Assembly (NCBI GenBank): GCA_964580315.1
Contig: CAZOKH010000024.1
Span: forward strand, 1 to 41,276
DNA from: CAZOKH01 sp964580315
GTDB lineage: Bacteria > Chloroflexota > Anaerolineae > Anaerolineales > Anaerolineaceae
Reading direction: 5' to 3'
DNA length: 41,276 bases
The position numbers and the translations under genes were made by a program. Numbering within the stretch: position 1 is the first letter of the stretch; every line of letters starts with the position of its first letter. Of this stretch, positions 26,121-32,595 are shown in pieces. The notes under the pieces are model-generated. The model had not been told where the DNA came from. It searched no databases and was given only the letters and a program-made list of their open reading frames with translations.

Positions 26121-26126
26121 TATAAT
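26121..26126 (+). promoter_or_regulatory. -10 box placed for a leaderless response-regulator transcript
   Basis: A perfect TATAAT lies six bases before the ATG at 26133, and no Shine-Dalgarno sequence is present between. Transcription would start at or next to the A of the ATG. The -35 region is poor (TTAATA at a 19-base spacing). Confidence 0.45.
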
Positions 26127-26132
26127 AATCTT

Positions 26133-26822
26133 ATGACAAGAAAAATACTGGTTGTAGATGATACAAAGAATGTGCAGATTATGTTGAGCGATTTCCTCGG
26201 CGGGCAAGACTTTGAAGTGCTGACCGCATCAGACGGGCGCGAGGCGCTGGATGTGGTGAATGCCGCCAACCCCGACCTGGTCTTGCTGGATATCATGATG
26301 CCCAACATGGACGGTTACCAGTTCATCACACACCTGCGGCGCGAATCCAACATCCCGGTCATCATGATCACTGCCAAACAACAGGAAGCGGACATCATTC
26401 GCGGCTTTGACCTGGGTGCTGATGATTACATCACCAAACCGTTCCGCATGCGCGAGTTGCTGGTGCGCATGCGGGCGGTTCTGCGCCGGGCTGCCCCCAA
26501 AGAAGCGGTTGAGCAAGCCTTATCCATAGGGGCTATCACCCTGGATCGCGGCAAGCATGAGGTGCGGGAGCAGGGTCGAATTGTGGACCTGACCCCGCTG
26601 GAGTTTCAAATTTTGGACGTGTTGATGCGTTCACCCGGAAAGGTGGTGAAACGGGCTGAATTGAGCATGTATTTGATGGAAAACGGCTTTACCGGGTCAG
26701 AAGCGACTTTGAAAATTCACATTCGCAACCTGCGCCTGAAACTGAATGATGATTTAAACCAACCCCGCTACATCGAAACGGTTTTTGGGGTTGGTTACCG
26801 CTTTGTGGAGACGGCAGAATGA
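26133..26822 (+). CDS. OmpR-family response regulator
   Basis: A 229-residue regulator with an N-terminal receiver domain (phosphoacceptor Asp53 in LVLLDIMMPNMDGY, conserved Lys in DDYITKPFRMREL near 105) and a C-terminal winged-helix DNA-binding domain (about 128-226, ending YIETVFGVGYRFV). It is phosphorylated by the kinase whose gene overlaps its end by four bases (ATGA at 26819). Target genes are unknown; the adjacent VTC, DUF4956 and beta-helix genes are natural candidates. The start has no ribosome site and may be leaderless. Confidence 0.95.
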   Translation: MTRKILVVDDTKNVQIMLSDFLGGQDFEVLTASDGREALDVVNAANPDLVLLDIMMPNMDGYQFITHLRRESNIPVIMITAKQQEADIIRGFDLGADDYITKPFRMRELLVRMRAVLRRAAPKEAVEQALSIGAITLDRGKHEVREQGRIVDLTPLEFQILDVLMRSPGKVVKRAELSMYLMENGFTGSEATLKIHIRNLRLKLNDDLNQPRYIETVFGVGYRFVETAE

Positions 26823-28255
26823 ACCGGTCATTAAAAAGCAAGTTGATCTTTTCTTACCTGGCTATTGCCATTACCACTGTGCTGGTGGTTTCGGTGGTTG
26901 TGCGTTTGAATTCGGGACAGTCGTTGATGAACCTGGTGGTTGAACAGCAAACTGCCCAGATGGAAGAAGCTGTAAAAACGTATTTCACAACCAATGGAAC
27001 GCTGGAAGGCTTTTTTGATTATTATTTACAGGTCAGCCGCCCGGAACCCCGGCAAGCTCCCCCATCTGAAAATGTTGATCTCTCCAATGAATCACAGCCG
27101 GCACCCCCGTCAGAACCGGATGACCGCCCCCCTGAAATACACGACATTCGCGGTGTGCTGGGATTGGTGGATGCGGAATACAAAGCGTTAATCCCAACAT
27201 TTAAATACGAAATCGGACAGACGGTTCCGGAAGATATGCTTAAGCAAGCTGTGGCAATTAAGGATGAATACCAGACCATCGCCTGGATCATACCCGATAC
27301 CAAATTTGAATTCAAACTGAATGCTGAAGAGGAATTGTTTTTGCAGCGCACCAACCTGGCGATCGGGCTGGCAGCGCTGGCGGGTGTGATTGCGGCGGTT
27401 GGTATGGGGATTTTTCTGGCTGGCGGGCTGTTAAAACCCATTCGCCGCCTGACCGAAGCTTCGCAAAAATTGGCGCACGGCAAGTTGGACCAGCAGGTGC
27501 CGGTGACCTCGCAGGATGAACTGGGGCAGCTCACGGCCACATTCAACCAGATGAGCGCTGACCTGGCGCGCGCCGATCAGCAGCGCAAGCGCCTGACCGC
27601 CGACATCACCCATGACCTGAGCACACCGCTCCAAATCATTTCAGGTTATATAGAAATGTTTGAGGACGGCATGGTAAGAATGACCCCGCAGCGCATTGAG
27701 GTCATCAAGACGGAAGTGGATCATTTGCGCCGCCTGGTGAGCGACCTGACCACCCTGACGCAGGTGGAAGCTGGCGGGCTGGATATCCAGATGGAGCCGG
27801 TGCAACCGGCCGAACTGCTGGAGCACATCTATCAAACCTACCAGCCCATTGCCGCCCGGCAGGGTGTGGTGTTGGAAATGAAAGCGTCAGCCGATCTTCC
27901 GCAAATTCAGGTTGATGAAGGCCGTATGCAGCAAGTGTTGAAAAACCTGGTGGAAAATGCGCTGCGCTACACCCCCGACGGTGGGGCTATTCAGCTCAGC
28001 GCAGTGCACAACGGCAGCGTTGAACTGCGCGTGACCGACAGCGGTTCCGGCATTGATGCCGAAGACCTGCCCTATGTTTTTGACCGCTTTTACCAGGCCG
28101 ACAAAGCGCGCGGCGCGAACACCGGCAAAATGGGGCTGGGGCTGGCCATTTGCAAGGCGCTGGTGACGGCGCAGGGCGGGCAAATTACCGCCGAATCGGC
28201 CGGCAGGGGGCAGGGCGCCAGCATGGTGATCAAATTTGATCCGGCTGCGGCATAG
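26819..28255 (+). CDS. Sensor histidine kinase (HAMP-HisKA-HATPase)
   Basis: A 478-residue kinase. Membrane segment 1 is about residues 9-28 (LIFSYLAIAITTVLVVSVVV) and segment 2 about 178-204. They enclose a 145-residue sensor region with a Pro/Glu/Ser-rich stretch at about 75-105. A HAMP linker (205-257) follows, then HisKA with phosphorylated His265 in DITHDLSTPLQ, and an ATP-binding domain (370-475) with the N box NLVENALRYTPDGG, DSGSGI and GLGLAICKALV. Its gene overlaps the response-regulator gene by four bases, which identifies the partner. The sensed signal is outside the cell and unknown. Confidence 0.95.
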   Translation: MNRSLKSKLIFSYLAIAITTVLVVSVVVRLNSGQSLMNLVVEQQTAQMEEAVKTYFTTNGTLEGFFDYYLQVSRPEPRQAPPSENVDLSNESQPAPPSEPDDRPPEIHDIRGVLGLVDAEYKALIPTFKYEIGQTVPEDMLKQAVAIKDEYQTIAWIIPDTKFEFKLNAEEELFLQRTNLAIGLAALAGVIAAVGMGIFLAGGLLKPIRRLTEASQKLAHGKLDQQVPVTSQDELGQLTATFNQMSADLARADQQRKRLTADITHDLSTPLQIISGYIEMFEDGMVRMTPQRIEVIKTEVDHLRRLVSDLTTLTQVEAGGLDIQMEPVQPAELLEHIYQTYQPIAARQGVVLEMKASADLPQIQVDEGRMQQVLKNLVENALRYTPDGGAIQLSAVHNGSVELRVTDSGSGIDAEDLPYVFDRFYQADKARGANTGKMGLGLAICKALVTAQGGQITAESAGRGQGASMVIKFDPAAA

Positions 28256-28270
28256 TTTACCAATTTTTCT

Positions 28271-28316
28271 AAACAGCGAACCCCGCAGGTGAACTTGCCT
28301 GCGGGGTTCGCTGTTT
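28271..28316. terminator. 19-bp perfect hairpin, probable bidirectional terminator
   Basis: AAACAGCGAACCCCGCAGG (28271-28289) pairs perfectly with its complement at 28298-28316 over eight bases. It starts 16 bases after the kinase stop. The right arm ends in TTT and the left begins with AAA, so it can work in both directions, between the kinase gene and the minus-strand coding remnant at 28388-28519. Confidence 0.85.
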
Positions 28317-28387
28317 CAACCATACCGATTGGCAATGCAGTTGTTTTTAAATGCAGGAACCATGCTACCTCAGGTGCTGCGTGTCTT

Positions 28388-28519
28388 CTAAGCGTTGTGG
28401 CTGGCAACCAGGAAACCATAACGGATTTCGCCAGATTTCTGCTTTTTCAAGATGGTTTCCAATTTGCTGAACTTGGCGCCCACATCTGAAAGGTGGGGCA
28501 GCAGGTTTTTTAAGTGCAC
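28388..28519 (-). pseudogene. Possible C-terminal gene remnant on the minus strand
   Basis: The minus strand reads 43 codons from GTG 28519 to TAG 28388. The peptide's last part, SKLETILKKQKSGEIRYGF then LVASHNA, looks like ordinary protein with native codon use. The frame stays open upstream to about 28620 but has no ATG, and the upstream part looks less protein-like. It overlaps the region leading to the rex promoter. No ribosome site precedes the GTG. I do not recognise a family. It may be the tail of a lost gene, a small gene, or chance. The rest of 28317-28580 holds nothing I can support. Confidence 0.3.
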
Positions 28520-28580
28520 AAATGGACGTATCGGATTTGCCCTTGCTAATTCTATCGTGAAAGAAAGAACGAAATTTTGC

Positions 28581-28609
28581 TTGACAGGCTTGGATATCCT
28601 GCGTATATT
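28581..28609 (+). promoter_or_regulatory. Sigma70 promoter of rex
   Basis: A perfect TTGACA (28581-28586), a 17-base spacer and TATATT (28604-28609) lie 50 bases before the rex start. TTGTGA at 28612-28617 matches one half of the Rex box (TTGTGAA-N4-TTCACAA), but the second half is not clear, so self-control is only suggested. Confidence 0.8.
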
Positions 28610-28659
28610 GATTGTGAGGTCAGGACTTTGTAAAAAAATCCAATGATTAGGGACATAAC

Positions 28660-29397
28660 ATGAAACCTGTCAGTATACCCATTCCAACGATGTACCGCCT
28701 TCCCATGTATTACCATTGTCTCAAGGCAGCCATTCAGGAAGGTGAAGAATTTGTGTCTTCGATTGAACTGGGGCAGGTTTCTGGCGCCACTCCTGAACAG
28801 GTTCGAAAAGATCTCGGCTTTCTGGAAGGACAGGGGCGCAGCCGGGTGGGCTATGATGCCAGGAAGCTGGCAACTACCATTGAAGATTACCTGGGTCTGA
28901 TGAATGACAAAGAAGCGGTGCTGGTGGGTGCGGGTAACCTGGGGCGAGCCCTGGCTTTGTATGATTTCAGCCGCTTAGGGTTGAAGATTGTGATTTTATT
29001 CGACAGGGATCCGCAAAAAATTGGAACCAAAGTTGGCGACCTGCATGTATTGCCGGTTGAAAAACTTGGCAACCTGGTGAGACGTATGCGAATCCGGATA
29101 GGTATTGTGACCACACCGCCGGGATCTGCCCAGCAGGTGGCCGATGAAATGGTGGCAAACGGCATCAAGGCGATCTGGAATTTTTCGACTTTGCGTTTGA
29201 AAGTACCCGCGGATGTGATGGTGCGCAATGTTGACCTGTCGTCTGAACTGGTCATCATCTCGCAGTATATTAAAAGCCTGGAGTTGCACAATCAGGATGG
29301 CTCTTTGAAACACAAAAATGACAAGTCCTTATCCGAACACTTGAACGAAGTAATGATTGATGACACGCCATCCAATACCGACAAAGAGTTATTTTGA
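28660..29397 (+). CDS. rex: Redox-sensing transcriptional repressor Rex
   Basis: A 245-residue repressor. The N-terminal winged helix (about residues 8-70) contains TMYRLPMYYHCLKAA and EQVRKDLGFLEGQG, with GYDARKL leading into the Rossmann domain. The NAD(H) site is VGAGNLGRAL (about 88-97) and a C-terminal swapped helix ends near 220. Rex binds DNA when the NADH/NAD ratio is low and releases it when NADH rises, controlling fermentation and respiration genes. The wing GQGRSRVGYD departs from the usual GKRGVGY, with Ser-Arg in place of Arg-Gly. The C-terminal 25 residues are extra and polar. It fits an anaerobic or facultative organism. Confidence 0.93.
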   Translation: MKPVSIPIPTMYRLPMYYHCLKAAIQEGEEFVSSIELGQVSGATPEQVRKDLGFLEGQGRSRVGYDARKLATTIEDYLGLMNDKEAVLVGAGNLGRALALYDFSRLGLKIVILFDRDPQKIGTKVGDLHVLPVEKLGNLVRRMRIRIGIVTTPPGSAQQVADEMVANGIKAIWNFSTLRLKVPADVMVRNVDLSSELVIISQYIKSLELHNQDGSLKHKNDKSLSEHLNEVMIDDTPSNTDKELF

Positions 29398-29597
29398 CCC
29401 TGACCGCCACTGTTGAACTGCTGGCCCAGGCGCTGTTGTATGCTGACAAGATAAATTTTGTGGTGGGACAGAAGATCAACCCTTTCTATCAAAATCCACT
29501 GTTGCCAATGAGTGTTTCCATCCGAAAAAACCTGATTGAAAAGCTGGCCGAGCGTTTGATCAAGCTGAACAAACAGGTGAGCATTGAATACCATTGA
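29394..29597 (+). CDS. Small hypothetical protein overlapping the end of rex
   Basis: A 67-residue reading frame starting at TTG 29394, whose bases overlap the rex stop (TTGA). Codon use matches the neighbours, and the peptide is protein-like: a helical N-terminal part (TVELLAQALLYADKINFVVG), a Pro-containing turn (NPFYQNPLLP), then a charged helix IRKNLIEKLAERLIKLNKQ. I recognise no family. Four-base coupling to rex suggests co-expression. The lack of an ATG start makes it less certain. Confidence 0.5.
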   Translation: MTLTATVELLAQALLYADKINFVVGQKINPFYQNPLLPMSVSIRKNLIEKLAERLIKLNKQVSIEYH

Positions 29598-29669
29598 TGA
29601 GCTGAAGAAAAAAAACCCTTTAATTCACGATAAATTACAACGGTTAACTGCAAGCGGAATGGTTCGATG

Positions 29670-29694
29670 CGTTTCACCTTAAGCATGTGAAACG
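29670..29694. repeat. Inverted repeat upstream of the sensor kinase gene
   Basis: CGTTTCAC (29670-29677) and GTGAAACG (29687-29694) are perfect inverted repeats with a nine-base centre. It lies between the small ORF and the kinase, without a T-run. It could be a regulator site or an mRNA end. Confidence 0.45.
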
Positions 29695-29708
29695 ATTACC
29701 CGGGCGGG

Positions 29709-29726
29709 TATGATCATCTGATCATA
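29709..29726. promoter_or_regulatory. 18-base palindrome, candidate operator
   Basis: TATGATCA-TC-TGATCATA is perfect over both 8-base arms. It lies 139 bases upstream of the kinase start at 29848 and about 47 bases before a TATACT box (29774-29779), a sensible place for a regulator site. No local regulator can be assigned. Confidence 0.45.
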
Positions 29727-29847
29727 ATTGCCGATTGGTTGGATCACGGTTTTTCTTTTTCCTGATTTCTCGTTATACTAAATTAGACGTTCATAACTGG
29801 TATTTTTTTCCTATTTGTGTACTCTGGTATGTACCCCGGAGATTAAT

Positions 29848-32202
29848 ATGCGTCGTTTCGTGCTAACCTTGCTGGTTATTTTCACGAGCCTGAACCTGGC
29901 GGGCTGGCGCAAACAAGAGCCGATTCGTACCATTCGTGTGGGGGTTTATGAAAATGAGCCGAAAATCTTTACCACCGCTGACGGCAAATTCTCCGGTTTC
30001 TGGGTTGAGCTGATCACGGCCATTGCGCAAAAAGAGAACTGGGAGGTTGTCTGGGTGCACGGCACCTGGGCTGAGTGCCTGGAACGGTTGGAAAACGGTG
30101 AAATTGATGTTATGCCCGATGTGGGCATGACGGAAGGCCGGAAAAGCCAATTTGCATTTAATGCCGAACCGGTGATAACCAGTTGGGCGCGGGTTTATGT
30201 GAACGAGGGCTCGGAAATTGAAACCATTTTAGACCTGGAGGGTAAGCGCGTTGCCGGACTGGACGGCAGCCTGAACTTTGACGGCCCTGAAGGAATCAAA
30301 GACCTGGCCGGGCGGTTTGATGTGAACTGCACTTTTGTTGGATTGAAGAGTTATGAAGATGTTTTTATTGCTCTTCAAAAAATGGAAGTGGATGCAGGCA
30401 TTACCAATAAAGATTTTGGCGACTTAAACGAAGATGTGTATGGATTGACCCGCACGCCAATCATTTTGCAACCCATACAAATACGTTTTGCATTTCCCAG
30501 GAATGCCGACCTGACATCGAATCTTGTTGAATCCTTTGATTTTCATCTGAAAGCATTCAAGCAAGACCCCCATTCCATCTATTATCAAGCGCTTGACCGG
30601 TATTTTGGGGAGAAGACAGCACAGTCTTTTATTGAAATTATACCCGGCTGGATATATTCCCTTTTCATTATTGCCGCTGGAATGATTCTTTTTCTGGTTG
30701 CCGTCTCTTTAACTGCCAGGAAACAGGTTCGGGAACAGACTCTGGATTTGCGCACCAGTGAGGCGCGCAACCGGGCGCTGCTGGAAAACATTCCTGACAA
30801 CATTTTTCGCTTGAACCGGGAAGGCGTTTTTTTGGACTTTCGATCTTCAGGAGAGAAAACCATTCTCTCTTCCCCCGACCTGATCCTGGGGAAAAGGGTT
30901 GATAATGTTATCGAACCCGGGCTGGCCCAATCCATGCGCAATCACCTGGTGCGTGCAATTGATGACAGGCAAATGCAGATCCACGAATATCAGATACTGT
31001 TGGATGGACAATTGCGGGATCATGAAGCGCGCTACACTGCCAGCGGCGAAGATGAAGTAATTGTCATTGTGCGGGATATCACTGACCGCAAAAGAACTGA
31101 GAGGGAATTGAGAGAGAGTGAAGAACGATATCAGACCCTGGCGAATGTGGCGCCGGTGGGCATTTTCCGCACCGATATGGAGGGAAATACCACCTATGTC
31201 AATCCGACCTGGTGCCGGATCAGTGGTTTAACAAAAGAAGAAGCGCTGGGAGACGGTTGGCTCAAGGTGGTGCATCCTGATGACCGGCAGGTTTTAGCTG
31301 AGAACTGGCGAAAATCATCTCAACGGCATGCCATTTCCATTGCCGATTACCGCTTTTTACGTGAGGATGGATCAGTGGTGTGGGTGATGGGGCAGGCGGT
31401 TCCCGAGTTTAATTCTGATAACCAGGTGGTGGGTTACATCGGCACGATCACCGATATCACCGAGCGCAAAAAGGTGGAAGAATTGCAGGCGGCGGTATAC
31501 AAAGCTGAGAGCGCCGATCGATTAAAATCGGCTTTCCTGGCAACCATGTCGCACGAGCTGCGAACCCCGCTGAATTCCATCATTGGGTTCACCGGAATCC
31601 TGCTGCAAAAATTGGTTGGCCCCTTGAGTGAAGAGCAGGAAAAGCAGTTAAACATGGTTCAGGACAGCGCCCGGCATTTGCTGGCTCTGATCAATGATGT
31701 GCTGGATATTTCAAAAATCGAAGCCGGGCAGGTAATTCTTTATACTGAGAAATTCGACCTGGCTGATGTGATTCGCGCCAGTATGGTGAAAGTTTCTCCC
31801 CTGGCAGAAAAGAAAGAGTTGCAGCTTTCGTCGGTGATGGTGCCTGAGCGGATTGAAATGGACAGCGACCGGCGGCGTATTGAGCAAGTTTTAATAAACC
31901 TATTAAACAATGCCGTCAAGTTTACCGAAAAGGGCAAAGTTCATTTGCAATGCCAGGCTGGCGACGGTCATGTTATGATCAGTGTCAGTGACACCGGGAT
32001 TGGAATCAAAGCCGAAAACATCCCCACCCTCTTTCAGCCTTTCAAACAGGTCGATTCTGGGATTTCCCGTCAGTATGAAGGAACGGGGTTAGGCCTTTCC
32101 ATTTGTAAAAAGTTAGTTGATTTGCTGGGCGGTGAAATTTGGGTTGAAAGTGAACCGGGAAAAGGCAGCACTTTTACTTTTACGTTACCCTTGCAGGAAT
32201 GA
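29848..32202 (+). CDS. Histidine kinase with extracellular solute-binding domain and two PAS domains
   Basis: A 784-residue sensor. A signal or anchor segment (about residues 1-20) is followed by a bacterial extracellular solute-binding domain, family 3 (SBP_bac_3, about 26-250; for example FSGFWVELITAIAQKENWEV and VMPDVGMTEGRKSQFAF). One membrane segment (about 267-290) comes next, then PAS 1 (about 305-410), PAS 2 with PAC (about 418-545), HisKA with His569 in TMSHELRTPLNSIIGF, and HATPase with NLLNNAVKFTEKG and DTGIGI. Such kinases sense amino acids or similar solutes. The start at 29848 has GGAG at 29838-29841; an upstream frame from 29815 lacks support. It is three bases from the receiver gene downstream. 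Confidence 0.93.
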   Translation: MRRFVLTLLVIFTSLNLAGWRKQEPIRTIRVGVYENEPKIFTTADGKFSGFWVELITAIAQKENWEVVWVHGTWAECLERLENGEIDVMPDVGMTEGRKSQFAFNAEPVITSWARVYVNEGSEIETILDLEGKRVAGLDGSLNFDGPEGIKDLAGRFDVNCTFVGLKSYEDVFIALQKMEVDAGITNKDFGDLNEDVYGLTRTPIILQPIQIRFAFPRNADLTSNLVESFDFHLKAFKQDPHSIYYQALDRYFGEKTAQSFIEIIPGWIYSLFIIAAGMILFLVAVSLTARKQVREQTLDLRTSEARNRALLENIPDNIFRLNREGVFLDFRSSGEKTILSSPDLILGKRVDNVIEPGLAQSMRNHLVRAIDDRQMQIHEYQILLDGQLRDHEARYTASGEDEVIVIVRDITDRKRTERELRESEERYQTLANVAPVGIFRTDMEGNTTYVNPTWCRISGLTKEEALGDGWLKVVHPDDRQVLAENWRKSSQRHAISIADYRFLREDGSVVWVMGQAVPEFNSDNQVVGYIGTITDITERKKVEELQAAVYKAESADRLKSAFLATMSHELRTPLNSIIGFTGILLQKLVGPLSEEQEKQLNMVQDSARHLLALINDVLDISKIEAGQVILYTEKFDLADVIRASMVKVSPLAEKKELQLSSVMVPERIEMDSDRRRIEQVLINLLNNAVKFTEKGKVHLQCQAGDGHVMISVSDTGIGIKAENIPTLFQPFKQVDSGISRQYEGTGLGLSICKKLVDLLGGEIWVESEPGKGSTFTFTLPLQE

Positions 32203-32205
32203 GAT

Positions 32206-32595
32206 ATGAAGCAAAAAATCCTTGTCATTGAAGATAATGAACAAAATATGTACCTGGTGAACTTCATCCTGTCGAAATATGGATACCAGGTGATCCAGGC
32301 GCGCAGCGGAGATGAGGGTATTCAACAGGCGCAGCAGCACAAGCCCGACCTAGTGCTTTTGGATATTCAATTACCGATAATGGATGGCTACGCGGTAGCC
32401 AGGGAACTCCGAAAAATGAAAGTAATGGCTGAAATTCCCATCGTAGCCGTTACATCCTATGCAATGCCTGGCGATCGCGAAAATGCGCTGGAGGCGGGAT
32501 GTTCGGGTTATATTGAAAAACCGATTAATCCTGAAACTTTCATCACAGAAGTGGAGCATTACCTTCACTCACAAGAAAATGGGAGTAACCAATGA
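32206..32595 (+). CDS. Stand-alone receiver protein (CheY/DivK-like)
   Basis: A 129-residue single-domain response regulator: acidic pocket in VIEDNEQN, phosphoacceptor Asp53 in LVLLDIQLPIMDGY, switch Thr in VAVTSYAMPGD, and Lys in GYIEKPINPETF. It has no output domain, so it most likely passes phosphate or binds a partner. It lies three bases after the sensor kinase and overlaps the HD-GYP gene by four bases, which makes a compact relay cassette. Confidence 0.94.
   Translation: MKQKILVIEDNEQNMYLVNFILSKYGYQVIQARSGDEGIQQAQQHKPDLVLLDIQLPIMDGYAVARELRKMKVMAEIPIVAVTSYAMPGDRENALEAGCSGYIEKPINPETFITEVEHYLHSQENGSNQ

Noticed and set aside
28612..28617. A full Rex operator at the rex promoter
   Set aside because: Only one half, TTGTGA, is present; the matching TTCACAA half is not.
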